Positions 1-8,505 of a DNA stretch of 64,000 nucleotides are shown here, piece after piece. The notes below the pieces were generated by a model. The model did not search any database. It had not been told where the DNA came from and was given only the letters and a program-made list of their open reading frames with translations. The stretch covers positions 40,195-104,194 of the forward strand of contig JAPOVT010000041.1 of NCBI GenBank assembly GCA_026708015.1, given 5' to 3'. Both the position numbers and the translations under genes were made by a program. The DNA comes from a bacterium. Lineage in GTDB: Bacteria > Actinomycetota > Acidimicrobiia > Acidimicrobiales > Bin134. Every line of letters starts with the position of its first letter. Position 1 is the stretch's first letter.

Positions 1-2
1 AG

Positions 3-923
3 ACCACTGCCAACGCCTATAGGGCCTTTTGGCTGGACGAAGACGACATCAACATGTGGAGCGTTTTGGTCTACATCCTGGTGGTGGCAGTGATTTGCCT
101 CATCTTGGGTCAGATCGGCCGCCGGGTTCGACACAGTTGGCCGTGGTTCACCGCAGCGGTTGGAGTGATATTCGTTGCCTTGTGGCGGTTCCCGAAGGTC
201 TGGGAGGTCAACGACGAGTACGACTTCTTGATCAACAGCATCGTGGTCACCGTTCTCACCATGCTGATCTCGTTGTCCATTGGGTTGTTGGCCGGCTACG
301 GGCTTGCTCGGTACACCGGCATTTCTGGAGCGGTCATCCTGATCGTGGCCCTGGGCTTCCGGGCGTTGCCCCGTACCGCGTTCGTCCTTCCGTATTTCTT
401 CGGGGCCAAGGAAATCGACGACTGGCTGAACAGCAGCGGCGTGGGTTCATGGGATTTCCCCCTCATTGACTTTCCCGGTATCGACACCCTCCAAATCCTC
501 GATACCCGCCTTGCCATCGTCTTGGCGTTGGTGGCGGTCAACCAGCCCTTCACCATCTGGATGTTCCGCAGCTTCTTCATGGAGGTGCCGAAGGAGATCG
601 AGGAGGCGGCCATGATGGACGGGGCCACCCGGCTCCAGGCGTTCCGAAGAGTGATCATCCCCATGATGTGGCCCGCCATCATCGCCACCGGCCTGTTCAC
701 CATGCTTTTGGCCTACAACGAATACCTGTTTGTGCGGGTGCTGGCCCCGACGGAGTGGACCTTGCCAGTGGCAATCGTGTCGCTCACCGGGGGAGAGAGT
801 TCCAGAACGATCACCGAGGCGGCCGCGGCGTCGGTGTCGATCACACTGCCCATTGTGGTGGTCATCATCTTGTTCCAGAAGCATCTCGTGAAAGGACTCG
901 GCGCAGGCGCCGTGAAGGGTTGA
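3..923 (+). CDS. ABC transporter permease, MalG-type (5' end uncertain, probably runs off the window)
   Basis: Inner-membrane permease of a carbohydrate-type (CUT1) ABC importer. Several hydrophobic segments are visible, and the cytoplasmic EAA loop that docks the ATPase is clear (EEAAMMDGATRLQAFRRVII, nt ~600-660). The C-terminal part (TLPVAIVSLTGG..., then a last membrane segment) is typical of MalG homologues. The frame is open from base 3, upstream of the first ATG at 54, so the true start may lie outside the window; starting at 54 gives 289 residues, near the usual size. The stop overlaps the next start by one base (TGATG at 921-925), and the ATPase follows one gene later, so this is the distal part of an importer operon whose binding protein and partner permease are presumably to the left. 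The substrate is not readable from sequence; the neighbouring epimerase remnant hints at a sugar. Confidence 0.88.
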   Translation, partial: TTANAYRAFWLDEDDINMWSVLVYILVVAVICLILGQIGRRVRHSWPWFTAAVGVIFVALWRFPKVWEVNDEYDFLINSIVVTVLTMLISLSIGLLAGYGLARYTGISGAVILIVALGFRALPRTAFVLPYFFGAKEIDDWLNSSGVGSWDFPLIDFPGIDTLQILDTRLAIVLALVAVNQPFTIWMFRSFFMEVPKEIEEAAMMDGATRLQAFRRVIIPMMWPAIIATGLFTMLLAYNEYLFVRVLAPTEWTLPVAIVSLTGGESSRTITEAAAASVSITLPIVVVIILFQKHLVKGLGAGAVKG

Positions 924-2026
924 TGCCAGAGGTCTTCCAGCAAGCCAAGCGGGTGGTGCTCGACTACTACGACGCGCTCGACTCGGCCCGCGAGGGCGAG
1001 ATTGCCGAGGTGCTCAGCAAACACACCGCAGAGGGCTATAGCTGGCGGGGGATGCATCCGTTTCACGAGATGGCCGGTGCCGACGAAGTTGCCGAGCAGT
1101 TCCATGTGCCATTGCGCCGGTCGTTGGCCCCCATACAGCGCCGCCCCGATGTGTTTCTTGCCGGGGCCAACACCCGAGATCAGCTGGGGGATATCTGGGT
1201 GTGCCAGATGGGGCACCTTTTGGGGCTGTTCGACCAGCCGTGGCTGGATATTCCGCCCACTCGAAAGATGTGCTTCATCCGCTATGCCGAGTTCCACCGG
1301 ATTGAAGACGGTCTGATCCAAGAGACAGCGTTCTTCACCGACGTCATCAGCGTGATGCGACAGGCAGGCCACTATCCGCTTCCGCCCCAGACCGGCTCAT
1401 CGCACATCTATCCCGGCCCTCGCACTCATGACGGGTTGCTTTATGACGCCCAGGACTCCGCCGAGGGCGTGACCACCATGGCGCTGGTTGACAGGATGAT
1501 CGACGACCTCATATGGGCCAATGACGTGGGGAATACCCAGGGAGAGAACATCATGCCCCGGTCGGTGTTGGCCGAATCCTGGCACGAGGACATGATCTGG
1601 TCGGGTTCGGAGGGTATCGGCGCGGCCTACACCATCGACCGCTATCAGCAGCAGCATCAGCACCCGTTCCGAGTCAACCTCTCGGCCAAGATCTTCAATG
1701 GGCATGTGGCCCGGTTCGCCGAGGGCAATTACGCGTGCTTCTTCGGCTGGCCCAACCTCACCGTCACCGCTGATGGCGGATTCATGGGCTTGCCGGGCTC
1801 GGGTGTTCCAGCTGACATGCGGGTGGTAGACGTTTACCGCCGCGACGGCGACAAGCTGGCCGAGAACTGGGTGTTCATCGACTTGGCCAACTGGCTCAAT
1901 ATGCAGGGGCTTGATGTCCTCGCTCGCATGCGCCAGCTCCTGGGCATCGAGGAAATTCACAACGAAGACGCAGAAGCACTCGCGTGGGTCCGGCCAGAAA
2001 CGCCGGACCAGAGTGGAGGGGAGTGA
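923..2026 (+). CDS. Twin-domain NTF2/SnoaL-like protein
   Basis: A 367-residue protein built from two similar NTF2-like (SnoaL/polyketide-cyclase fold) halves of ~150 residues. Each starts with a helical segment ending in a Trp/Tyr-rich stretch and finishes in a strand plus acidic helix (C-terminal ENWVFIDLANWLNMQGLDVL). NTF2-like folds serve as isomerases, hydratases, dehydratases or ligand binders; no catalytic assignment is possible here. The ATG at 923 overlaps the permease stop by one base. A paralogue with the same C-terminal signature lies at 4386-5423, flanking the ATPase and MetE-like genes. Lodged between a permease and its ATPase, it probably acts on the imported compound. The fold assignment is by recognition of pattern and is moderately secure; the function is unknown. 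Confidence 0.75.
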   Translation: MPEVFQQAKRVVLDYYDALDSAREGEIAEVLSKHTAEGYSWRGMHPFHEMAGADEVAEQFHVPLRRSLAPIQRRPDVFLAGANTRDQLGDIWVCQMGHLLGLFDQPWLDIPPTRKMCFIRYAEFHRIEDGLIQETAFFTDVISVMRQAGHYPLPPQTGSSHIYPGPRTHDGLLYDAQDSAEGVTTMALVDRMIDDLIWANDVGNTQGENIMPRSVLAESWHEDMIWSGSEGIGAAYTIDRYQQQHQHPFRVNLSAKIFNGHVARFAEGNYACFFGWPNLTVTADGGFMGLPGSGVPADMRVVDVYRRDGDKLAENWVFIDLANWLNMQGLDVLARMRQLLGIEEIHNEDAEALAWVRPETPDQSGGE

Positions 2027-2028
2027 AG

Positions 2029-3201
2029 ATGTCAACGGTTACATTGGACAAGCTCACCAAGGTCTACCCCAATGGGTTTCAGGCCATAACCGAGCTGAGC
2101 TTGACCCTGGAAGACGGCGAGTTCCTCGTTCTGGTGGGTCCGTCGGGATGTGGCAAGTCGACGGCACTGCGGATGATAGCGGGCTTGGAAGACATCAGTT
2201 CGGGCGACTTATACGTAGGAGAGCGCCGGCTCAATGACGTGCAGCCCAAAGACCGGGATATCGCCATGGTGTTCCAGAGCTATGCCCTCTATCCGCAGAT
2301 GACGGTGGCGGAGAACATCGGCTTTCCCCTCAAGCTCCGCAAGATCGGCAAGAGGGATCGCCACGAGCAGGTCTACCAGGCTGCTGAAATCCTCGAGCTC
2401 ACCGAGCAGCTCGAAAAGAAGCCGGCACAGTTGTCGGGCGGGCAGCGCCAGCGGGTGGCCATGGGTCGAGCCATTGTGCGGCGTCCCGCGCTGTTCCTCA
2501 TGGACGAGCCGCTGTCGAACCTCGACGCCAAGCTGCGGGTCCAGATGCGGGCCGACATCGCCGGCATACAGCGAGAGCTGGGGGTCACTACTTTCTACGT
2601 CACCCACGACCAAGTCGAAGCCATGACCATGGGTGACCGGGTGGCGGTCATAAAGGACGGAATCCTTCAGCAGGCCGCTGCTCCCGAGGCGCTCTACGAG
2701 AACCCCGACAACGTGTTCGTGGCCGCCTTCATCGGCTCTCCCTCGATGAACCTCTACGAAACGACGCTGAACGAAGCCGACGGCGGCTACCTCCTGCGTC
2801 TCGGTGACCAGGCCCTCGCAGTGCCCGACCGCGTTGTAACGGCGCGGCCTGCTCTACGGGACTACTTGGATCAGCCCCTAGTTGTTGGCTTCCGCCCCGA
2901 AGACCTTGAGGACGCCGCGGTCGTCCCCGACCATCCCGACGACCAAAGACTTGATACGGAGATCGCGGTTCGGGAAGCCCTGGGCGCTGAGACCCTGGTT
3001 CACTTTGCCATCGCCGCGCCGAGCGTGGACAGCGGAGACCCCGATGCCCTCGATGAGCTCGGCGATGAGGAATCCAGCCGGTGTACGGCCCGGTTCAGCG
3101 CGGCTACCCGGGCTCGGGTGGGCGACCGCGTGCGGGTGAACGTATCCACCGAGCGTCTCCACTTCTTCGACCGCAAGACGCATCTGGCCATTCGATCCTG
3201 A
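2029..3201 (+). CDS. ABC transporter ATP-binding protein, UgpC/MsmK/MalK type
   Basis: The ATPase that energises the adjacent importer, 390 residues, on the cytoplasmic face. Visible motifs: Walker A GPSGCGKST (37-45), Q-loop Gln83, signature LSGGQRQ (135-141), Walker B LFLMDEP (155-161) and switch His193. Residues ~235 onward form the OB-fold regulatory (TOBE/MOI) extension typical of CUT1 ATPases, including VGFRPEDLE. The start is the ATG at 2029, preceded by a strong GGAGGGGA ribosome-binding sequence (2015-2022). It lies two bases after the NTF2-like gene stop, so translation is coupled. A shared or housekeeping sugar ATPase of the MsmK kind cannot be excluded, but the operon context favours a dedicated one. 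Confidence 0.95.
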   Translation: MSTVTLDKLTKVYPNGFQAITELSLTLEDGEFLVLVGPSGCGKSTALRMIAGLEDISSGDLYVGERRLNDVQPKDRDIAMVFQSYALYPQMTVAENIGFPLKLRKIGKRDRHEQVYQAAEILELTEQLEKKPAQLSGGQRQRVAMGRAIVRRPALFLMDEPLSNLDAKLRVQMRADIAGIQRELGVTTFYVTHDQVEAMTMGDRVAVIKDGILQQAAAPEALYENPDNVFVAAFIGSPSMNLYETTLNEADGGYLLRLGDQALAVPDRVVTARPALRDYLDQPLVVGFRPEDLEDAAVVPDHPDDQRLDTEIAVREALGAETLVHFAIAAPSVDSGDPDALDELGDEESSRCTARFSAATRARVGDRVRVNVSTERLHFFDRKTHLAIRS

Positions 3202-3214
3202 AGGCAAACAAGCC

Positions 3215-4357
3215 ATGAGCGCCAGCGCCGATCGCATTCTCACCACCCATGTGGGCAGCCTGCCCCGATCGCAGGCAGTCACCTCGGGCGTGTTTGCGAT
3301 TGAGAGGGAGGAGTCCATCGATCGTGTGGAACACGACCGGGTGGTGGCCGAGGCGGTAAAGGTGGTCGTTGCCCGGCAGGTTGCTGCCGGGGTGGATGTT
3401 GTGAGCGACGGCGAAATGAGCAAGCTCAGCTACGCCACGTACATCAAGTACCGCGTCTCCGGCTTTGAGGGGGACAGCCCCCGACGGGCACCCGCCGACC
3501 TTGAGGAATTCCCGACCTTCCTAGAGCGCCAGGCCGCTACCGGGGGTACGCCGACTTACCTGCGTCCTCAGTGCGTCGGCCCCGTTGAGGTCATGGACAT
3601 GGAACCGTGCAAAACGGACATTGCCAACTTCAGAGCCGCCTTGGACCAGCATGATGCGGTAGGTGCTTTCATCAACGCGGCATCTCCGGGCGTTATTGCC
3701 CTCTTTCAGCCCGATGCGTACTACGGCGACCACGAGGCTTACCTCTATGCACTGGCGGAGGCGATGAGGCCCGAATACGAGGCCATTGTCGACGCCGGCT
3801 TCCTGCTGCAACTGGATTCCCCCGATCTCGGTCTAGGCCGGCACATGATGTTCAAGGGCCGACCCGACGAGGAGTACGAGCGGCTGGCCAGCATCCACGT
3901 CGAGGCCTTGAACCATGCGGTGCGAAACATCGACGCCAGCCAGCTGCGGCTCCATGTCTGCTGGGGCAACTATGAGGGGCCCCACACTCACGATGCCCCC
4001 ATGTCCCAAGTGTTGCCGATAGCGCTCAAGGCCAAACCCCAGGCGCTGCTATTCGAGTCGGCCAATCCGCGACATGGCCATGAGTGGACTACCTTCGCCG
4101 AGGCCGACATCCCCGACGACAAGGTGCTGGTGCCCGGTGTCATCGACACCACGACCCACTTTGTCGAGCACCCTGAGCTCATTGCCCAGCGCATTGAGCG
4201 GTTTGCGGGAATTGTGGGCCGCGATCGAGTGATGGCCAGCACAGACTGTGGGTTCTCCTCGTTCGCCGGTTATGAGGGAATCGATCCTGAAATCGCCTAC
4301 GCCAAGCTCGAATCGCTGGCCCAGGGAGCGGCCTTGGCGTCTGAGCGTCTCTGGTGA
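3215..4357 (+). CDS. Cobalamin-independent methionine synthase-like (MetE C-terminal family) protein
   Basis: A 380-residue single-barrel protein of the MetE C-terminal/epoxyalkane:CoM transferase-like family (UROD/MetE fold), which activates thiols on zinc for alkyl transfer. It opens with THVGSLPR, the hallmark of this family, and carries the expected zinc ligands His247 and Cys249 (LHVCWGN), Glu281 (ESANPRH) and Cys345 (STDCGFSSF). It lacks the N-terminal folate half of full MetE (which is roughly twice as long), so it is unlikely to be the housekeeping methionine synthase. It sits 13 bases after the ABC ATPase in the same operon, suggesting it removes an alkyl or thiol-linked group from the imported compound or its product. 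The substrate is inferred only from context. Confidence 0.85.
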   Translation: MSASADRILTTHVGSLPRSQAVTSGVFAIEREESIDRVEHDRVVAEAVKVVVARQVAAGVDVVSDGEMSKLSYATYIKYRVSGFEGDSPRRAPADLEEFPTFLERQAATGGTPTYLRPQCVGPVEVMDMEPCKTDIANFRAALDQHDAVGAFINAASPGVIALFQPDAYYGDHEAYLYALAEAMRPEYEAIVDAGFLLQLDSPDLGLGRHMMFKGRPDEEYERLASIHVEALNHAVRNIDASQLRLHVCWGNYEGPHTHDAPMSQVLPIALKAKPQALLFESANPRHGHEWTTFAEADIPDDKVLVPGVIDTTTHFVEHPELIAQRIERFAGIVGRDRVMASTDCGFSSFAGYEGIDPEIAYAKLESLAQGAALASERLW

Positions 4358-4385
4358 GCTGATGTCTGGAGACAAGGAGCACCGG

Positions 4386-5423
4386 ATGAGTATTCATGAC
4401 GAGAACAGAGCAGCCCTCGCCCCGCTTAGAGAGGCCATGTACCACTGGGTCGACGGGGGAGTACAGCCCGCTTTGTCAAAGACCTTCGTGGCCGACGCTC
4501 GAGTCCATTTGGCGTTTCCGTTTGAAGACCTCGACGGCCCCGAAGGATTGTGGGATCAGGCGCTCAACGCATTGGCATCGGCCATGCCCGATATAGAGCG
4601 CCGTGACTACATCGTGATGGCTGGCGACGACGACCAAAGCGACAACTGGGTTGGCTGTTGCGGCCACTACACCGGCACATGGTTGAGGCCGTTCCTGGAC
4701 ATTCCTGCTAGCGGACATCAAGCGGCAATGCGGTACCACGAGTTCTTCCATCTGGTTGATGGGCGCGTGGTGGAGATGCAAGCACTGTGGGACATACCCG
4801 AGCTGATGATGCAGGCTGGCGTGTGGCCGATGGGACCCAGCCTCGGGCGGGTGTGGCAGGCGCCCGGCCCGGCGACCCAAGACGGCGTTCACCGCGGTCC
4901 GAGGGATGCGGCAGACTCGCAGGCGAGCGTCGACTGGGTGACGGGCATGCTGACCGACATGGGCCGCCACCCCACAGAACCCGACCAGGTGATGCGCCTT
5001 GACCACTGGTGGCACCCGAAATTCAGCTGGTACGGCCCCGCCGGTATCGGGACAGGACGAGGAGTGGACGGTTTCCGCAACTGGCACCAGATTCCCTTCC
5101 TTGCCGCGATGCCCGATCGCCGCGTCGATTTCAGCAGTGTGAGCCACTTTCTTGGCGACAACGACTATGTCGGGGTCACTGCGTGGCCGGGCATGGCGAT
5201 GACCGTTACCGGTGACGGTTGGCTGGGCATTGCTCCCTCAGGTCGGGAGATCACCATGCGCAGCCTCGACTTTTGGCGGCTGGAGACCGATCCGGCCACC
5301 GGCCAGCGATCGATTCGGGAGAACTGGGTGCTAGTCGATCTGCTTCATATGTGGGACCAACTGGGGGTGGACGTCCTTCGGCGAATGAGAGAATTGGCGC
5401 GGCCGAGTCGTCTGGCTGAATAG
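4386..5423 (+). CDS. Twin-domain NTF2/SnoaL-like protein (paralogue of the gene at 923)
   Basis: A 345-residue protein with two NTF2-like halves. It shares with the protein at 923-2026 a terminal signature (ENWVLVDLLHMWDQLGVDVL) and the pattern of Trp/His-rich turns (RLDHWWHPKFSWYGPAGIGT). The start at 4386 is chosen because AAGGAG (4374-4379) lies six bases upstream; an in-frame ATG at 4362 would add eight residues. The two paralogues bracket the ATPase and the MetE-like gene, so they probably catalyse related steps or form a complex. No catalytic dyad can be assigned with confidence. The gene is last in the intact part of the importer operon; the sugar-epimerase remnant follows 14 bases later. 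Confidence 0.75.
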   Translation: MSIHDENRAALAPLREAMYHWVDGGVQPALSKTFVADARVHLAFPFEDLDGPEGLWDQALNALASAMPDIERRDYIVMAGDDDQSDNWVGCCGHYTGTWLRPFLDIPASGHQAAMRYHEFFHLVDGRVVEMQALWDIPELMMQAGVWPMGPSLGRVWQAPGPATQDGVHRGPRDAADSQASVDWVTGMLTDMGRHPTEPDQVMRLDHWWHPKFSWYGPAGIGTGRGVDGFRNWHQIPFLAAMPDRRVDFSSVSHFLGDNDYVGVTAWPGMAMTVTGDGWLGIAPSGREITMRSLDFWRLETDPATGQRSIRENWVLVDLLHMWDQLGVDVLRRMRELARPSRLAE

Positions 5424-5437
5424 CGCCAAGGCAGTGA

Positions 5438-5749
5438 TTGGCTCACGTGGGGGTGCTATCCCATGGTGCCGTGGGCGGGGCGTGTCCGCGACGGCCAGTT
5501 TCACCGGGTCCGTGGGACGACTGCTTCGGCGACGTTGCCGACCCTCCTATGGTGCGCTGGCCGGGCTTTGGGTCAATCTGGCTGGAATCCAGTATGAATT
5601 CGTGGGTGATGTACGACGAGCGCCCTGACCTGGTGTGCGTGGAGCCTCAAAGCCGCGCGCCCGATGCGTTCAATCGCGACCCCGAAGTCTTGGAACCGGG
5701 CGAGACGCTGAGTGTATGGATGAAGATCTCTTGGGACCTTGAGGGATGA
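5438..5749 (+). pseudogene. Aldose 1-epimerase C-terminal remnant
   Basis: The frame encodes ~104 residues. From about residue 25 they match the C-terminal segment of aldose 1-epimerases (GalM family): PWDDCFGD, RWPGFGSIWLES, then LVCVEPQSRAPDAFN and a closing LEPGETLSVWM. The family is usually ~280-350 residues, so the N-terminal two thirds, including the catalytic His region, are absent. No other frame between 5424 and 5500 supplies the missing part. The conserved C-terminal Glu lies in the retained CVEPQ motif, but one-third of a beta-sandwich is unlikely to be active. The nominal start is a TTG at 5438, and the first ~20 residues do not resemble the family. The end overlaps the next ATG (ATGA at 5746-5749). 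It supports a sugar-related past for the importer operon. Confidence 0.7.
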
Positions 5750-6543
5750 GTGTGGATCCCGAGGGCTGTTTGGCTGCTGAGCTTCGAGGGACACCGTCGG
5801 ACCAGTTGCCCGGCATCCTGGCCTTTGGAGACGGCGATGTGACGGCCGTCTTTGTGTCGCTGTCGGCGCGCGACCCCGACGGACGCGATGCGGAATATTT
5901 GGAGTGGCATACCCTCGACCATCGGGCCGAACAGCATCGGCTGCCCGGACTCCGCGGTTCGCTGCGGTTCGTGTCCACATCGGAGTGCCGCTCGGCCCGA
6001 GCTGCGGTCGACCCTCGATACGAGGCCACCGATCACGTCATGGCATATCTGTTTGCCGACCAAGCCCCTATGGACGCGTTCTATGGACTGGGAGAGGAGC
6101 TCTTCAAAGCAGGCCGGATGCAGCACCGACTGCCCGCGGTGGAAGGTGATCTGTACCTGTTGCGTGGTAAGGCGGCAGCACCAAGAGCGGTGGCTGGTGC
6201 CGATGTCCTCCCATGGCGTCCCGCACATGGGCTGTATCTGCTGCTCGAACTTGGGGTCGCCGCACCCGATCGTCTTGTCGAGATTGATGGCGTTGCCGGG
6301 GTGTGGTGGGCGACCACTGATTCAGAGAAGATCGAGGCTCGCCCCTGGTTCGGCTCTCTTACATCAGCTACTGAGGGGGTGAAGCAAGTCAGTTTGTGCT
6401 TCACCGACGAAGATCCAATCGACGTCGCTGAGCGAATAGAGCCGGTCTTGAAGGAGCGATGGGCTGACGGCTCAGCGAAACCCTTGCTGGCCGCGCCTTT
6501 CCGCGCGGTCGTCCCTTACGAGTGGGATCGCCACCTGCCCTGA
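5746..6543 (+). CDS. Conserved hypothetical protein, possibly an EthD-like ferredoxin-fold protein
   Basis: A 265-residue soluble protein without signal or membrane segments. The N-terminal half contains EYLEWHTLDHRAEQHRLPG, reminiscent of EthD/dimeric alpha-beta barrel proteins in which a W-H/D-H pattern follows the first strand. The second half (~150-265) appears to be a second, weaker copy of the same fold. I do not recognise a named family with certainty. It overlaps the epimerase remnant by ATGA, so it is probably translated by coupling from that frame, which may explain why the remnant frame stays open. EthD-like proteins often assist in degradative pathways next to oxidoreductases; that role here is speculative. 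Confidence 0.55.
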   Translation: MSVDPEGCLAAELRGTPSDQLPGILAFGDGDVTAVFVSLSARDPDGRDAEYLEWHTLDHRAEQHRLPGLRGSLRFVSTSECRSARAAVDPRYEATDHVMAYLFADQAPMDAFYGLGEELFKAGRMQHRLPAVEGDLYLLRGKAAAPRAVAGADVLPWRPAHGLYLLLELGVAAPDRLVEIDGVAGVWWATTDSEKIEARPWFGSLTSATEGVKQVSLCFTDEDPIDVAERIEPVLKERWADGSAKPLLAAPFRAVVPYEWDRHLP

Positions 6544-6658
6544 CCTCGAGCCGCAGGGAAACTGAACGCCGTTGGCTGAGAGCTGGTGTCCGCGTGTTCC
6601 GCCGAAGACATCCTGTGTCTGATCGGCACACGCAGCGGCACCGTTAGATTGGGGCCCC

Positions 6659-7513
6659 ATGAGCGACAACTACGTCTTGTACGGCACTTCTGGATCTATT
6701 GCGACCATAACTCTGAATCGTCCTGAGTATCTGAATGCCATCGTCCGGCCCATGTGGACGGAACTCGACCACTTCATTGCGGAGGCAAACCGTGATCCGG
6801 AGATCAAGGTGATCGTGTTGCGGGGCGCGGGGCGGGCGTTTTGCGCCGGGTTCGACTTCGGTGCCGACGGCGATATGGCCGCCGTGCGGAGCGAGGGCCG
6901 GGATTGGGACCCAGGGCGCGATGCCATCGGTGTCACCAATCGCTGGGATGCGCCGGTGCCCAACTTCATGGGCCTCTGGTCGAGCCCGAAGCCGACCATT
7001 GCCCAGGTTCATGGATGGTGTGTGGGAGGCGGCTCAGACATGGCCCTTTCGTCCGACCTCGTGATTGCGGCGGAGGATGCCCAGATCGGCACCCCGTATT
7101 CCCGGATGTGGGGCTGCTATCTGACCGCGATGTGGGTGTATCGGCTTGGTCTGGCCAAAGCAAAGGAGTACGCCCTGACCGGCAAGCCGCTTTCGGGGGC
7201 CGAAGCAGCCGAGGTAGAGCTCATCAACCAGGCTGTCCCGGCCGATCAACTCGATGAGACCGTGGCGGAGTTGGCCGAGCAGCTTTCGAGCATCCCGTCA
7301 ACGCAGTTGGCGGCCATGAAAATGGTCGTCAATCAGGCGTACGAGGCGATGGGTCTGAGGAACTCGCAGATCATCGGTTCGCTCCTCGATGGGGCGATGC
7401 GCAACACCCCCGAAGCCCTCGCATTCATCGAGAAGGCCATGACCGAGGGCGTGCCTGCTGCGGTAGCTCAGCGCGACGGCCCCTTCGGCGATTACAGCCA
7501 GCGCAAGAAGTAG
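6659..7513 (+). CDS. Enoyl-CoA hydratase/isomerase (crotonase family)
   Basis: A 284-residue crotonase-fold enzyme acting on acyl-CoA thioesters in the cytoplasm. The first oxyanion-hole segment (VLRGAGRAFCAGFDF, ~60-75) and the second (VHGWCVGGGSDMALSSDLVIAAEDAQIG) are intact. The usual second catalytic Glu position reads GTPYSRMWG here, unlike the typical PE(V/I)xxG, so hydratase activity is uncertain and an isomerase or other crotonase reaction is possible. It stands alone, with 115 bases of upstream non-coding DNA and a convergent macrodomain gene 11 bases downstream. Confidence 0.9.
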   Translation: MSDNYVLYGTSGSIATITLNRPEYLNAIVRPMWTELDHFIAEANRDPEIKVIVLRGAGRAFCAGFDFGADGDMAAVRSEGRDWDPGRDAIGVTNRWDAPVPNFMGLWSSPKPTIAQVHGWCVGGGSDMALSSDLVIAAEDAQIGTPYSRMWGCYLTAMWVYRLGLAKAKEYALTGKPLSGAEAAEVELINQAVPADQLDETVAELAEQLSSIPSTQLAAMKMVVNQAYEAMGLRNSQIIGSLLDGAMRNTPEALAFIEKAMTEGVPAAVAQRDGPFGDYSQRKK

Positions 7514-7524
7514 GTGGAGCCGAC

Positions 7525-8505
7525 TCAGAGATCAGTGCCGTTGCTGCGATCAAGAATGCCCTGGTAGGCATCAACGGTTTCTTGGTTGAAGGCAAAGAAC
7601 CGGATTTCCGACACGGAGGTGGGGGTAGAACGGACGGTCTCGATAGCGATGGCGGCCGCAGCCTCAATCGGATATCCGAAGACCCCGGTGGAGATAGCCG
7701 GAAAGGCAACCGTCTCGGCTTCAACCTCGTCGGCTCGGGCCAGCGATTCCCGATAGCAAGAGGCCAGCAGTTCTGGTTCCCCGTGGTCGCCGCCGTGCCA
7801 GACCGGCCCCACGGTATGGATCACCCAACTGGCCGTGAGGTTAAAACCCGGCGTGATCTTGGCCTCCCCGGTCTCACATCCACCCAACGTGCGGCAGCAC
7901 TCGACCAGCTCCGGCCCCGCCGCCCGATGAATGGCACCGTCCACCCCGCCACCCCCCAGCAGCGTGTGATTGGCCGCATTCACAATGGCATCCACGTCCT
8001 CATCTGTGATATCGCCCAGCACCAGCTCAAGACGTGGACCTGCCTTCTTGATGATCCTTGGGAGAAACGCTTGCTTCGGGATTGATGGCACGGTGAGTTC
8101 CCAGTTCATCACTGGGTCTTGTCGCGATAGGCCCTCAGTTGAAATGGAACCACCCATGAGGTGCCCGACGACGAGCATTTCAAGAATCTGACTTTCGTTC
8201 TGATCTGAAGAGCGCCTGTAGATGGATTCGTCACCGGTTATGGCGGCGCTTTCGATGACATAACCGCCCTCAACCGGAGCAAACGTTGCCTCATAGATCC
8301 CGAACCCCGTCCAGCTGCGATGGGCATAGAGTCGGTCGTCTTCCACGAAGATGAACCATTTCTCATCCATGATCTGGGGGACATAACCCTGCCGGATGCG
8401 CTCCATCTCCTCTTCGGTCCAAATCCGAGCAGGAGGGGGAATGACCTGGGGCATCTTGATTGGCTCGTTGCTCCAGTCGCTGCGTTGAGCAATGCGGTCA
8501 TTCAT
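7525..8505 (-). CDS. Macrodomain (ADP-ribose-binding/deacetylase) protein with an N-terminal extra domain
   Basis: A 326-residue protein. The C-terminal half is a macrodomain of the YmdB/TARG1-like type: [19 protein letters not shown], the [19 protein letters not shown] loop, then the VIHTVGPVW strand and the phosphate-binding [13 protein letters not shown]. These proteins hydrolyse O-acetyl-ADP-ribose or remove ADP-ribose from proteins. Residues ~1-145 form a separate domain ([36 protein letters not shown], then a Tyr/Glu-rich sheet) that I do not recognise. The frame stays open further upstream, but that stretch overlaps the HNH gene in another frame, so the ATG at 8505 is taken. It overlaps the HNH stop by 8 bases, implying co-translation with that gene. 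Confidence 0.85.
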   Translation of the reverse strand: MNDRIAQRSDWSNEPIKMPQVIPPPARIWTEEEMERIRQGYVPQIMDEKWFIFVEDDRLYAHRSWTGFGIYEATFAPVEGGYVIESAAITGDESIYRRSSDQNESQILEMLVVGHLMGGSISTEGLSRQDPVMNWELTVPSIPKQAFLPRIIKKAGPRLELVLGDITDEDVDAIVNAANHTLLGGGGVDGAIHRAAGPELVECCRTLGGCETGEAKITPGFNLTASWVIHTVGPVWHGGDHGEPELLASCYRESLARADEVEAETVAFPAISTGVFGYPIEAAAAIAIETVRSTPTSVSEIRFFAFNQETVDAYQGILDRSNGTDL

